Positions 27,289-42,289 of a stretch of 64,000 nucleotides of DNA are shown piece by piece (position 1 is the stretch's first letter; each line of letters starts with the position of its first letter). The stretch comes from Phytopseudomonas daroniae (lineage in GTDB: Bacteria > Pseudomonadota > Gammaproteobacteria > Pseudomonadales > Pseudomonadaceae): positions 124,001-188,000 of the forward strand of contig NZ_QJUI01000003.1 in the NCBI RefSeq assembly GCF_004327285.1, given 5' to 3'. Made by a program: the position numbers and the translations under genes. The notes under the pieces were generated by a model that saw nothing but the letters and a program-made list of their open reading frames with translations, had not been told where the DNA came from and did not search any database.

Positions 27289-29208
27289 ATGGGCAAAATC
27301 ATCGGTATCGACCTGGGAACCACCAACTCCTGCGTCTCCATTCTTGAAAACGGTAACGTCAAAGTCATCGAAAACGCCGAAGGCGCGCGCACCACGCCGT
27401 CGATCATCGCTTACGCCAACGATGGCGAGATTCTGGTCGGCCAGTCCGCCAAGCGTCAGGCCGTGACCAACCCGCACAACACCCTGTATGCGGTGAAGCG
27501 TCTGATCGGCCGTCGCTTCGACGAAGAAGTCGTACAGAAAGACATCCAGATGGTTCCGTACAAGATCGCCAAGGCGGACAACGGCGACGCCTGGGTCGAA
27601 GTCAACGGCCAGAAGATGGCGCCGCCGCAAATCTCGGCTGAAATCCTCAAGAAGATGAAGAAGACCGCCGAAGACTACCTCGGCGAAGCGGTCACCGAAG
27701 CGGTGATCACCGTTCCGGCCTACTTCAACGACAGCCAGCGTCAGGCTACCAAGGATGCCGGTCGCATCGCCGGTCTGGACGTCAAGCGCATCATCAACGA
27801 GCCGACTGCGGCTGCGCTGGCCTATGGCATGGACAAAGCCAAGGGCGACCACACCGTGATCGTCTATGACCTGGGCGGCGGTACCTTCGACGTGTCGGTG
27901 ATCGAGATCGCTGAAGTCGATGGCGAGCACCAGTTCGAAGTGCTGGCCACCAACGGTGACACCTTCCTCGGTGGCGAGGACTTCGACATCCGTCTGATCG
28001 ACTACCTGGTCGACGAGTTCAAGAAAGAAACCGGCATGAACCTCAAGGGCGACCCGCTGGCCATGCAGCGCCTCAAGGAAGCTGCCGAGAAGGCCAAGAT
28101 CGAGCTGTCCTCGAGCCAGCAGACCGACGTCAACCTGCCGTACATCACTGCAGATGCCACCGGTCCCAAGCACCTGAACGTGAAGATCTCCCGCGCCAAG
28201 CTGGAATCGCTGGTCGAGGATCTGGTGCAGCGCACCATCGAGCCTTGCCGCATCGCGCTGAAAGATGCCGGTATCGACGTTGCCTCGATCAACGACGTGA
28301 TCCTGGTCGGCGGTCAGACCCGCATGCCGCTGGTACAGAAGCTGGTCACCGAGTTCTTCGGTAAGGAAGCACGCAAGGACGTCAACCCGGACGAAGCCGT
28401 GGCCATGGGCGCTGCCATTCAGGGCGCGGTTCTGGCTGGCGACGTCAAGGACGTACTGCTGCTCGACGTTTCCCCGCTGACCCTGGGTATCGAAACCATG
28501 GGCGGGGTGATGACCGCGCTGATCGAGAAGAACACCACCATCCCGACCAAGAAGTCGCAGGTGTTCTCCACCGCCGACGACAACCAGAGCGCCGTGACTA
28601 TTCACGTGCTGCAGGGTGAGCGTAAGCAGGCGGGTCAGAACAAGTCCCTGGGCAAGTTCGACCTGGCCGAGATTCCGCCGGCTCCACGCGGCGTACCGCA
28701 GATCGAAGTGACCTTCGATATCGATGCCAACGGCATCCTGCACGTCGGTGCGAAGGACAAGGCGACTGGCAAGACTCAGTCGATCGTGATCAAGGCCAAC
28801 TCCGGTCTGTCCGATGACGAGATCGAGCGCATGGTGCGCGACGCCGAGGCCAATGCCGAGGAAGACCGCAAGTTCGAAGAACTGGCCACTGCCCGTAACC
28901 AGGGTGATCAGTTGGTTCACGCCACGCGCAAGATGCTCACCGAAGCGGGCGACAAGGCCACTGCGGACGAGAAAGCGGCCATCGAAACGGCGTTGGGCGA
29001 GCTGGAAGTTGCCGTCAGAGGCGACGACAAGGCTGCCATCGAAGCGAAGATGAATGCTCTGTCCGAGGCGACCACGCCGCTGGCGCAGAAAATGTATGCC
29101 GAACAGCCGCAGCCAGGTGCTGCCGACGCGACGGATGCCGGCGAAACCAAAGGCTCTGCGGACGACGTGGTCGACGCCGAGTTCGAGGAAGTCAAGGACA
29201 ACAAGTAA
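27289..29208 (+). CDS. dnaK: Molecular chaperone DnaK (Hsp70)
   Basis: ATP-dependent Hsp70 that binds exposed hydrophobic peptides. The 639 residues show the N-terminal ATPase domain ([49 protein letters not shown]), the linker with [19 protein letters not shown], the substrate-binding domain and a C-terminal lid ending in an acidic EEVKDNK tail. The DnaK regulators GrpE and DnaJ flank it. Typical length; ribosome site GGGAG before the ATG at 27289. Confidence 0.98.
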   Translation: MGKIIGIDLGTTNSCVSILENGNVKVIENAEGARTTPSIIAYANDGEILVGQSAKRQAVTNPHNTLYAVKRLIGRRFDEEVVQKDIQMVPYKIAKADNGDAWVEVNGQKMAPPQISAEILKKMKKTAEDYLGEAVTEAVITVPAYFNDSQRQATKDAGRIAGLDVKRIINEPTAAALAYGMDKAKGDHTVIVYDLGGGTFDVSVIEIAEVDGEHQFEVLATNGDTFLGGEDFDIRLIDYLVDEFKKETGMNLKGDPLAMQRLKEAAEKAKIELSSSQQTDVNLPYITADATGPKHLNVKISRAKLESLVEDLVQRTIEPCRIALKDAGIDVASINDVILVGGQTRMPLVQKLVTEFFGKEARKDVNPDEAVAMGAAIQGAVLAGDVKDVLLLDVSPLTLGIETMGGVMTALIEKNTTIPTKKSQVFSTADDNQSAVTIHVLQGERKQAGQNKSLGKFDLAEIPPAPRGVPQIEVTFDIDANGILHVGAKDKATGKTQSIVIKANSGLSDDEIERMVRDAEANAEEDRKFEELATARNQGDQLVHATRKMLTEAGDKATADEKAAIETALGELEVAVRGDDKAAIEAKMNALSEATTPLAQKMYAEQPQPGAADATDAGETKGSADDVVDAEFEEVKDNK

Positions 29209-29230
29209 GCCCCGGCTTGCCTGTGTTTGC

Positions 29231-29288
29231 GCCCTGCCGCACTGCTGTGCGACAGGGCGATCCGCCGCGCGGGGGCTTGCTCCCGCGT
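29231..29288 (+). terminator. Two hairpins between dnaK and dnaJ
   Basis: GCCCTG-CGCAC paired with GTGCG-CAGGGC (29231-29258) is followed by a second GC-rich hairpin (about 29267-29288). No long T-run. A partial attenuator or mRNA processing point that would lower dnaJ relative to dnaK is plausible. Confidence 0.45.
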
Positions 29289-29331
29289 TGGCGTGTCTGG
29301 ACGGTACGAATTTTGAGAGTGTTAGAAACCA

Positions 29332-30459
29332 ATGTCTAAACGTGACTACTACGAAGTGCTCGGGGTCGAGCGCGGTGCCAGCGAGGCGGAGCTGAAGAAG
29401 GCTTACCGTCGCCTGGCGATGAAGCATCACCCCGATCGCAACCCCGGCGACAAGGCTGCCGAAGACGCCTTCAAGGAGGCCAACGAGGCCTACGAAGTGC
29501 TGTCCGATGCGGGCAAGCGCAGCGCTTACGATCAGTACGGTCATGCCGGTGTCGACCCGCAAATGGGTGGCGGTGGCGGCTTTGGCGGCGCAAGTGCCAA
29601 CTTCTCCGATATCTTCGGCGACGTGTTCAGCGATTTCTTCGGTGGCCAGCGTGGCGGGCAGCGCGGCGGTGCGCAGCGCGGCAGTGACCTGCGTTACACC
29701 CTGGAGCTGGATCTCGAGGAGGCGGTGCGTGGTACCACGGTGACCATTCGCGTGCCGACCCTGGTCAACTGCAAGGTCTGCGAAGGCTCTGGCGCGAAGA
29801 AGGGCACTAGCCCGGTTACCTGTACCACGTGCGGCGGCATCGGCCAGGTGCGCATGCAGCAGGGCTTCTTCTCGGTGCAGCAGACCTGCCCGCGCTGCCA
29901 CGGCAGCGGCAAGATGATCACCGACCCTTGTGGCTCGTGCCACGGTCATGGCCGTGTCGAAGAGCACAAGACACTGTCGGTCAAGGTGCCGGCTGGCGTC
30001 GATACCGGCGACCGTATTCGTCTGTCCGGCGAGGGCGAGGCGGGCACCATGGGTGGTCCTGCGGGCGATCTGTACGTGGTGGTCAACGTGCGTGAGCACG
30101 CGATCTTCCAGCGTGACGGCAAGCACCTGTACTGCGAAGTACCGATCAGCTTTGCCGATGCGGCGCTGGGCGGCGAACTGGAAGTGCCGACCCTTGACGG
30201 TCGGGTCAAGCTGAAGATCCCGGAAGGTACTCAGACCGGCAAGCTGTTCCGTCTGCGCGGCAAGGGCGTGGCCCCGGTGCGTGGCGGTGGTGCAGGCGAC
30301 CTGATGTGCAAGGTGGCGGTAGAAACGCCGATCAACCTGGATCGTCGTCAGCGCGAGCTGCTCGATGAGTTCCGTCAGTCCCTGGCGGGCAACAGTTCTC
30401 ACTCGCCCAAGGCCAACGGCTGGTTCGAAGGCGTCAAGCGCTTCTTCGGCGATCTCTGA
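29332..30459 (+). CDS. dnaJ: Co-chaperone DnaJ
   Basis: Hsp40 co-chaperone that delivers substrates to DnaK and stimulates its ATPase. The 375 residues contain the J-domain with HPD (residues 33-35), the Gly/Phe-rich linker ([16 protein letters not shown]), four zinc-finger repeats of CxxCxGxG type ([32 protein letters not shown]) and C-terminal peptide-binding domains. Follows dnaK after 123 bases containing two hairpins. Standard type I DnaJ. Confidence 0.97.
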   Translation: MSKRDYYEVLGVERGASEAELKKAYRRLAMKHHPDRNPGDKAAEDAFKEANEAYEVLSDAGKRSAYDQYGHAGVDPQMGGGGGFGGASANFSDIFGDVFSDFFGGQRGGQRGGAQRGSDLRYTLELDLEEAVRGTTVTIRVPTLVNCKVCEGSGAKKGTSPVTCTTCGGIGQVRMQQGFFSVQQTCPRCHGSGKMITDPCGSCHGHGRVEEHKTLSVKVPAGVDTGDRIRLSGEGEAGTMGGPAGDLYVVVNVREHAIFQRDGKHLYCEVPISFADAALGGELEVPTLDGRVKLKIPEGTQTGKLFRLRGKGVAPVRGGGAGDLMCKVAVETPINLDRRQRELLDEFRQSLAGNSSHSPKANGWFEGVKRFFGDL

Positions 30460-30468
30460 AACCAGCCG

Positions 30469-31345
<877 letters not shown>

Positions 31346-31415
31346 CCGTGATGCGGATGGGGCCACTGGCGCCATCCGTTGTCATGCGCAAGTCTCGTGA
31401 GCAAGGATGTCGGCG

Positions 31416-32147
31416 ATGAGTCCATTGAACCTCAATGATGTGGCGTGTTACGTCGAGCTGAATATTGGTGCCTTTCACCAGAAGCGTATCGCCAGCCTCG
31501 GGCGGCTCAGGCTCAAGGATGTGCTCAAGCGCAAGAACCCTTACATGTATCGCGCCAAGCACGTCCTCACTGCAGAGCAGATCATTCGCGGGATCGTCGA
31601 CGCGCATATTTCCTCCAATGAAGAGACCCTGTTCGGCGACTGGCTCGAGGGGCTGGCGATCTTCATCAATGGTCAGGTCTATGGCGGCTGGAAGTCCGGA
31701 ATCACCGGCGTCGACCTGGAGTTCGACAACGAGGGTTTGCGTTACATCGTGGCGATCAAGTCCGGGCCTAACTGGGGCAATAGCTCGCAGATCGGTCAGA
31801 TGAAAAGCAATTTTCTCACCGCCCAGCGCACCCTGCGTACGGGCAACTCGGGGCTGCAGGTGGTTGCGGTCAATGGTTGTTGCTACGGGCGCGACAACAA
31901 TCCTGACAAGGGCGGCTATTTCAAGTACTGCGGTCAGCGCTTCTGGGCGTTCATTTCGGGTGATGAGAATCTTTATTTGGAGCTGATCGAGCCGCTGGGC
32001 TTCAAGGCCTGCGAGCGCAACGACGAGTTCGCCGAGAGCTACGGGCAGATGATCAACAAGTTCACCCGGGAATTCACCCTTGAGTTCTGCGACGAACAAG
32101 GTGCGATCGATTGGGCGCGCTTGCTGCGTTTCAACTCCGAAGCCTGA
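31416..32147 (+). CDS. Type II restriction endonuclease, PmeII family
   Basis: A 243-residue protein that I recognise as the PmeII-like restriction endonuclease family. The conserved core reads HISSNEETLFGDWLEGLA, then GWKSGITGVDLEF (Asp100) and YIVAIKSGPNWGNSSQ (Lys115), a plausible PD-(D/E)XK nuclease arrangement with Ala113 where the second acidic residue is often found. Later family stretches are VVAVNGCCYGRDNNPDKG and YFKYCGQRFWAFISG. Start ATG 31416 has AAGGA eight bases upstream; ATG 31407 has no room for one. It is convergent with a cytosine-5 methyltransferase (14-base gap), which supports an R-M pair. Recognition sequence unknown. Confidence 0.85.
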   Translation: MSPLNLNDVACYVELNIGAFHQKRIASLGRLRLKDVLKRKNPYMYRAKHVLTAEQIIRGIVDAHISSNEETLFGDWLEGLAIFINGQVYGGWKSGITGVDLEFDNEGLRYIVAIKSGPNWGNSSQIGQMKSNFLTAQRTLRTGNSGLQVVAVNGCCYGRDNNPDKGGYFKYCGQRFWAFISGDENLYLELIEPLGFKACERNDEFAESYGQMINKFTREFTLEFCDEQGAIDWARLLRFNSEA

Positions 32148-32161
32148 GCGCCTGGGGTCTC

Positions 32162-33565
32162 CTAGCTGATTGCCAGTTCCAATTGCGCCTTGCGCCGCTG
32201 CTGTTCGAAGGCTTTCAGCCATTCCTCGTGGCAGGTCGCCTGGTAGCGCGAGAACTTGAAAGGACTCGGCGCAGGGCGAGCCTTGCCAGCGAGCAAGTCG
32301 CGCAACAAGACGCCGACAGCGTGGCCGAGGCTCACCGGTACCGCGTTGCCGACCTGCTTGTACTGCTGGATCAGCGGCCCTGCCAGTTGCCAATCGTCCG
32401 GAAATTCCTGAATGCGCTTGTACTCCTGGATCGACAGCGGACGGTCTTCCTGTGGGTGTGCCAGATCCGTGGCGGGCATCGCTGGGTGAGTGACCAGTGT
32501 TGGCGAGGGTTTGTCCCAGGCCAATCGACGCAGGAAGCCGGTCTTGCCGCCGCCGGAGAAGTAGGACTTGCCCATCGCCTCGCGCTGCAGATCCTCTGGC
32601 AGGTTGCGCCAGTTCTGCCCAGCCTCGAGCTGGCGGTAATAGCGCAGGCGTTTTTCCGGGAAATTCAGGTGGGTGTGGCTGCTCAGGCCCTCCAGCGCCT
32701 GCCGTACCGTGCGCCAGGCGGGTAACCCCAGCGCGCCGTTCTCGCTGTGGGTTGGCGTCATGAAGGGTGCGGTTTGTCCATCTCGCGAGCAGATGATGAT
32801 GACCCGCTCGCGCACTTGCGGGGTGCCGAAGTTTGCCGAGTTGTACAGGTTGAACGAGCAGGCGTAGCCCGCACTGCGCAGCTTGCTGAGCACGAAGTTC
32901 AGTGCGCCGCCTTTCATCTCGTCCAGCGAAAGATCTGGGAAATCCGCGCCGCGTTGGTCGTGAGGGCGATGATCCATGGGGCAGGAGAGCAGGCCGCGGA
33001 CGTTTTCGATAACGATGAATGGCGGGCGAATCTCCAGCGCCAGGTCGATGTACTTGAGAAAGGCGTTGCCGCGCTGGTCATTGAAGGCCTTGCGCTTGCC
33101 GGCGGTGCTGAAGGCCTGGCAGGGCGGGCCTCCGACTATCACGTCGACCTCATTGGCCGCTGCGCCAGCGGCTTCCAGTACCTGCTCGGCTGAGCAGGTG
33201 TTGATATCGCCGAGCAGTGCGGTGTCCGGACGGTTCAGGGCGATGGTCTGGCGGCAGTACTTGTCCGACTCGCAGGCCAGGCGAATATCGAAGCCGGCTT
33301 TCTCCAGGCCCAGATCCAGGCCCATGGCGCCGGAAAAGAAGCTCAGGGCGATGGGGTTGCCGCTCTGGCGCTGCCGCGCCGGGTGATCGTGTGCAAGCAT
33401 ATGGGCCGTTTTCAAACCGTAGTGGGTGACGCTGAGTGGGTCGATGATCCAGCTGCTACCGATCTTTTCGGCGGCCAGCTCGCCGTTTCGGCACAGGGTT
33501 CTCACGCGCTGTACGCTGATCTTCAGTGCGGCCGCGGTGGCTGTAATACCGAGGTGGGTACTCAT
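32162..33565 (-). CDS. DNA (cytosine-5-)-methyltransferase with N-terminal helix-turn-helix
   Basis: C5-cytosine methyltransferase of 467 residues, the protective half of the neighbouring restriction enzyme. The ordered motifs are all there: SAM-binding FFSGAMGLDLGLEKAGF (75-91), catalytic GGPPCQAFS with Cys149, ENVRG (187-191), QVRERV (250-255) and the C-terminal GNAVPVSLG. Residues 1-50 are an extra helix-turn-helix (ATAAALKISVQRVRTLCRNG, then EKIGSSWIIDP) of the excisionase/MerR type, suggesting it can bind its own promoter. Start 33565 has AGGGA eight bases upstream. Minus strand, convergent with the endonuclease. Confidence 0.93.
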   Translation of the reverse strand: MSTHLGITATAAALKISVQRVRTLCRNGELAAEKIGSSWIIDPLSVTHYGLKTAHMLAHDHPARQRQSGNPIALSFFSGAMGLDLGLEKAGFDIRLACESDKYCRQTIALNRPDTALLGDINTCSAEQVLEAAGAAANEVDVIVGGPPCQAFSTAGKRKAFNDQRGNAFLKYIDLALEIRPPFIVIENVRGLLSCPMDHRPHDQRGADFPDLSLDEMKGGALNFVLSKLRSAGYACSFNLYNSANFGTPQVRERVIIICSRDGQTAPFMTPTHSENGALGLPAWRTVRQALEGLSSHTHLNFPEKRLRYYRQLEAGQNWRNLPEDLQREAMGKSYFSGGGKTGFLRRLAWDKPSPTLVTHPAMPATDLAHPQEDRPLSIQEYKRIQEFPDDWQLAGPLIQQYKQVGNAVPVSLGHAVGVLLRDLLAGKARPAPSPFKFSRYQATCHEEWLKAFEQQRRKAQLELAIS

Positions 33566-33746
33566 TTAGAGTTTCCCTGCCGAAACCTGTAGGAAGTACC
33601 GAATTTTACGGCCAGGGGATGGCGTGTCAATTCGCGTTGGATCGGATGTTAAGTTTTTCCCTGGTTATGGCTTTCGAAAAACCGGGTTTTCCTGTAGGCT
33701 TTTCGCTTTAGTGTGTCCACTAAAAGTTGCGCAGAATGAATCAATC

Positions 33747-33786
33747 AAAAAAGCGGGATGACCTTCACACGTCATCCCGCTTTTTT
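33747..33786. terminator. Perfect 16-bp terminator hairpin upstream of carA
   Basis: AAAAAAGCGGGATGAC (33747-33762) and GTCATCCCGCTTTTTT (33771-33786) with an 8-base loop and runs of six T on both strands: a bidirectional terminator. It stands between the methyltransferase gene (starts 33565, minus) and carA (33825, plus), so on the plus strand it has no known gene to terminate and may shield carA from read-through. Confidence 0.9.
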
Positions 33787-33791
33787 ACAAT
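33764..33791 (+). promoter_or_regulatory. Candidate sigma-70 promoter of carAB inside the terminator
   Basis: TTCACA (33764-33769; five of six bases match TTGACA) and TACAAT (33786-33791) are 16 bases apart. The -35 box is in the hairpin loop and the -10 begins at the last T of the T-run. Transcription would begin near 33798 and give a leader of about 27 bases with the carA ribosome site. Confidence 0.55.
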
Positions 33792-33824
33792 CTGCGTTCG
33801 CTCCACGATCTACGGGAGGTCTTC

Positions 33825-34961
33825 TTGAGTAAGCCAGCCATACTCGCCCTTGCTGACGGCAGCATTTTTCGCGGCGAGGCCATCGGGGCCGATGGCCAGA
33901 CTATCGGAGAGGTGGTGTTCAACACCGCCATGACCGGCTATCAGGAAATTCTCACCGATCCTTCCTATGCCCAGCAGATCGTCACCCTGACGTATCCGCA
34001 TATCGGTAATACCGGCACCACCCCAGAGGACGCCGAGTCGAATCGCGTCTGGGCTGCCGGCCTGATCATCCGTGACTTGCCGCTGACCGCCAGCAACTGG
34101 CGCAACAAGCAGTCCTTGCAGGATTACCTCAAGGAAAACGGCACAGTCGCCATCGCCGGTATCGATACCCGCCGCCTGACTCGCATTCTGCGCGAGAAAG
34201 GTTCGCAGAACGGCTGCATCCTGGTCGGTGCTGACGCCACCGAGGAAAAAGCCCTCGAACTGGCGCGTGGCTTCCCGGGCCTCAAGGGCATGGATCTGGC
34301 CAAGGAAGTCAGCTGCACCGAGCGCTATGAGTGGCGTTCCAGCGTGTGGGATCTGAAGGATGACAGCCATCCCGAGATCGCCGCCAGCGAGCTGCCTTAC
34401 CACGTGGTCGCCTACGATTATGGCGTCAAGCTGAACATCCTGCGCATGCTGGTCGCGCGTGGCTGCCGCCTGACCGTGGTGCCGGCGCAGACTCCGGCCA
34501 AGGATGTGCTGGCGCTCAACCCCGATGGCGTATTCCTGTCCAATGGCCCTGGCGACCCCGAGCCTTGCGATTACGCGATCCAGGCGATCAAGGACGTGCT
34601 GGAAACCGACATCCCGGTATTCGGCATCTGCCTAGGCCACCAGTTGCTGGCTCTGGCCTCCGGCGCCAAGACCGTGAAGATGGGGACTGGCCACCACGGT
34701 GCCAACCATCCGGTTCAGGATCTGGATACCGGCGTGGTGATGATTACCAGCCAGAACCACGGATTCGCCGTCGACGAGGCGACCCTGCCGAGCAATCTGC
34801 GCGCGATCCACAAGTCGCTGTTCGACGGCACCCTGCAGGGCATCGAGCGTACCGACAAGGACGCCTTCAGCTTCCAGGGGCACCCCGAGGCCAGCCCGGG
34901 CCCGAACGATGTCGCTCCGCTGTTCGACCGCTTCATCGAAGCCATGGCCAAACGCCGCTAA
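33825..34961 (+). CDS. carA: Carbamoyl-phosphate synthase small (glutaminase) subunit
   Basis: Glutaminase subunit that hydrolyses glutamine and channels ammonia to CarB for carbamoyl phosphate, the precursor of arginine and pyrimidines. The 378 residues have the small-subunit N-terminal domain and a class I glutamine amidotransferase with Cys269 in FGICLGHQ and the GHPEASPGP His/Glu end. The start is TTG at 33825, fixed by GGGAGG at 33814-33819; the same TTG start is used in P. aeruginosa as I recall. carB follows 36 bases later. Confidence 0.97.
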   Translation: MSKPAILALADGSIFRGEAIGADGQTIGEVVFNTAMTGYQEILTDPSYAQQIVTLTYPHIGNTGTTPEDAESNRVWAAGLIIRDLPLTASNWRNKQSLQDYLKENGTVAIAGIDTRRLTRILREKGSQNGCILVGADATEEKALELARGFPGLKGMDLAKEVSCTERYEWRSSVWDLKDDSHPEIAASELPYHVVAYDYGVKLNILRMLVARGCRLTVVPAQTPAKDVLALNPDGVFLSNGPGDPEPCDYAIQAIKDVLETDIPVFGICLGHQLLALASGAKTVKMGTGHHGANHPVQDLDTGVVMITSQNHGFAVDEATLPSNLRAIHKSLFDGTLQGIERTDKDAFSFQGHPEASPGPNDVAPLFDRFIEAMAKRR

Positions 34962-34997
34962 GCCACGCCGACTGACCCAAGGATTCGAGTAAACAAC

Positions 34998-38215
<3,218 letters not shown>

Positions 38216-38219
<4 letters not shown>

Positions 38220-38692
38220 ATAAATACCCCATGACCATCGAGGGCGCTCGCGCCCTCGAGGAAGAACTGGCCCACCTGACCAAGGTGGTTCGGCCCAAGC
38301 TCAGTCAGGATATCGGCGAAGCGCGCGAGCTGGGTGACCTGAAAGAGAACGCCGAATACCACGCCGCCCGTGAACAGCAGGGCATGGTCGAGGCGCGTGT
38401 GCGCGATATCGAAGGGCGCCTGCAGAACGCGGTGGTGATCGATGTCACCACCATCGCCCATACCGGCAAGGTGATCTTCGGTACCACGGTGGAAATCGCC
38501 AACGTCGAGACCGATGAAAGCGTGTCCTATCGGATCGTCGGCGAAGACGAAGCCGATATCAAACAGGGCAAGATTTCCGTCGGTTCGCCCATCGCCCGTG
38601 CCCTGATCGGCAAGGAAGAGGGCGACGTGGTCGCGGTGAACACCCCAAGCGGTCTGATCGAGTACGAGATTGTCGAAGTTCGCCACATCTGA
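38216..38692 (+). CDS. greA: Transcription elongation factor GreA
   Basis: Elongation factor that stimulates RNA polymerase to cleave backtracked transcripts. The 158 residues contain the N-terminal coiled coil ([40 protein letters not shown]) with the acidic tip, and the C-terminal FKBP-like domain ([34 protein letters not shown]). The ATG overlaps the carB stop, so it is translated from the carAB message, as in other pseudomonads. Confidence 0.97.
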
Positions 38693-38711
38693 TCCGGCGG
38701 TAACGCCCGAC

Positions 38712-39125
38712 ATGGCCGCAGGTTTCTGGATGCTGCTGCAAACCCTCTGGGTGGGCGGCATCTGGATACTGCACTTCATGGTGCTGCCGGGACTGTACAG
38801 CGTAGGGCTGGCATCGCTGCTGATCGAAGAAATAGCTGGCGTATTGATGCCGCAGATGGTGTTCATCACCCTGGTCTGCGTGCTGATGCAGGCTGGCTTG
38901 TTGGTCAGGCAGCGCCGCTTGTCGGCACTCTGGGGCGAGCGCCGCGGGCAGTTGCTGCTCGCGGTGCTGGCGATTGCCTCTGGCTTGCTGGTTTCGCTCG
39001 CGCTATGGCCAGATGCCGTGCGCTGGCAACTCTTCAGTTACCTGCTGCTGGCATTTTTCGGTCTGCTGTTGGTGCTGCAGCCCGTGCCTCGCAAATCCGT
39101 GGCAGCCGACCCGACGGTCGGCTGA
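38712..39125 (+). CDS. DUF4149 membrane protein
   Basis: A 137-residue integral membrane protein of the DUF4149 family, function unknown. Four hydrophobic segments are visible (FWMLLQTLWVGGIWILHFMV, VLMPQMVFITLVCVLMQAGL, LLLAVLAIASGLLVSLALW, WQLFSYLLLAFFGLLLVL). Start ATG 38712; an upstream in-frame TTG at 38670 would overlap greA. It sits between greA and the convergent yhbY, the usual pseudomonad order. Confidence 0.85.
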   Translation: MAAGFWMLLQTLWVGGIWILHFMVLPGLYSVGLASLLIEEIAGVLMPQMVFITLVCVLMQAGLLVRQRRLSALWGERRGQLLLAVLAIASGLLVSLALWPDAVRWQLFSYLLLAFFGLLLVLQPVPRKSVAADPTVG

Positions 39126-39134
39126 TCCACCGGC

Positions 39135-39446
39135 TCAGCCCTGAAAGCGGCTGATGTTGGACAGGTTGCGATTGGCCTTGGGGTTCTTGCGATACAGCAG
39201 CGCCATTTTACCGATCACCTGCGCCAGGTCGGCCTTGCTGGCCTTGCACAGCTCGTCGATCACCGCCAGGCGGTCTTCACGTTCGGTGATGCGCAACTGA
39301 ATCTTGATCAGTTCGTGATCGTTCAGGGCGCGCTCCAGCTCTGCCAATACGCCTTCGGTAACACCGTTATCGGCAACGATCAATACCGGTTTCAGGTGGT
39401 GGCCGATAGATTTGAACTGTTTCTTCTGCTCTTGAGTGAGCGGCAT
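39135..39446 (-). CDS. yhbY: YhbY family ribosome-associated RNA-binding protein
   Basis: A 103-residue CRS1/YhbY-domain protein (KSIGHHLKPVLIVADNGVTE, LIKIQLRITEREDRLAVIDE). In E. coli YhbY associates with the 50S precursor; the domain binds RNA in chloroplast splicing factors. Start at 39446, with nothing else plausible upstream. Convergent with the DUF4149 gene (9-base gap) and divergent from rlmE. Confidence 0.94.
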   Translation of the reverse strand: MPLTQEQKKQFKSIGHHLKPVLIVADNGVTEGVLAELERALNDHELIKIQLRITEREDRLAVIDELCKASKADLAQVIGKMALLYRKNPKANRNLSNISRFQG

Positions 39447-39544
39447 AATCTGAACCCTGCGTCTTAATCTGGGGAAAGCGGGCTATTTTAACCGAGCCGC
39501 TTGAAGACCGCCCAGTTATTCATTTTGTTCTTCCGAGGTGTTGT

Positions 39545-40177
39545 GTGGCCCGTTCCAAGACCAGCCTGCGTTGGCTGAAAGAGCATTTCGACGATCCGTA
39601 CGTCAAAATGGCGCAAAGGGACGGCTACCGTTCACGTGCCAGTTACAAGCTGCTGGAGGTTCAGGAGAAGGATCGCATCCTGCGTCCCGGCATCACCGTG
39701 GTCGATCTCGGTGCCGCACCAGGTGGCTGGTCTCAGGTCACCAGCCGGGTCATCGGTGACAAGGGCCGATTGATCGCCTCGGACATCCTGGAAATGGACA
39801 GCATTCCCGACGTGACCTTCATTCAGGGTGACTTCACCGAAGATACGGTGTTCGCGCGCATCCTCGAGGCCATCGACAATCATCCGGTAGACCTTGTGAT
39901 TTCCGATATGGCCCCCAATATGAGTGGAGTAAGGGAGTCGGATCAGCCTCGTGCCATGTATCTGTGCGAGCTGGCGCTGGATCTGGCTACTCGGGTATTG
40001 CGTCCTGGTGGTGATTTCTTGATCAAGATCTTCCAGGGCGAAGGTTTCGATGAGTACCACAAGCAGGTGCGCGGTCTGTTCGAGAAGGTGCAGATGCGCA
40101 AGCCGCTGTCGTCGCGCGGTCGCTCCCGCGAGCAGTACATGTTGGCGCGCGGATTCAAGGGCCAGCGCGAAGAGTAA
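39545..40177 (+). CDS. rlmE: 23S rRNA (uridine-2552-2'-O)-methyltransferase RlmE
   Basis: SAM-dependent 2'-O-methyltransferase (RrmJ/FtsJ) that methylates U2552 in the 50S A loop during late assembly. The 210 residues show the SAM site ([20 protein letters not shown]), the KDKE catalytic residues (Lys in RASYKLLEV, Asp in [13 protein letters not shown], Lys in [10 protein letters not shown]) and the final [17 protein letters not shown] start at 39545. Followed by ftsH, the common rlmE-ftsH heat-shock neighbourhood. Confidence 0.96.
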   Translation: MARSKTSLRWLKEHFDDPYVKMAQRDGYRSRASYKLLEVQEKDRILRPGITVVDLGAAPGGWSQVTSRVIGDKGRLIASDILEMDSIPDVTFIQGDFTEDTVFARILEAIDNHPVDLVISDMAPNMSGVRESDQPRAMYLCELALDLATRVLRPGGDFLIKIFQGEGFDEYHKQVRGLFEKVQMRKPLSSRGRSREQYMLARGFKGQREE

Positions 40178-40184
40178 AACCAAA

Positions 40185-40206
40185 GGCTTGGTTGTCAGTC
40201 CAAGCC
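40185..40206 (+). repeat. Hairpin after rlmE
   Basis: GGCTTGG (40185-40191) and CCAAGCC (40200-40206), no T-run. Lies eight bases after the rlmE stop in the 178-base gap before ftsH; otherwise no clear promoter could be assigned there. Confidence 0.4.
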
Positions 40207-40355
40207 GATGCGCGCATCGTTACGGGCGGATGTCTCATAAAGGGTTACAGACGGTGTCAGCCACGAGCGGGCGTTTGTAGTAAGTTAGATCGGTATATAA
40301 CTGGTCGTCATGCGAAGCACGCTTCGACAAGAGGCCTGCTTCAGAGGGTAGCTAA

Positions 40356-42281
<1,926 letters not shown>

Positions 42282-42289
42282 GGTCACTC

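Noticed and set aside
32111..33592. Plus-strand frames over the methyltransferase.
   Set aside because: Fragmented, no family match; the minus-strand methyltransferase has all motifs.
40207..40355. Sigma-32 promoter for ftsH.
   Set aside because: I looked for CTTGAAA and CCCATNT but found no convincing pair in the gap; the TTGTAG/TATATA pair is poorly spaced.
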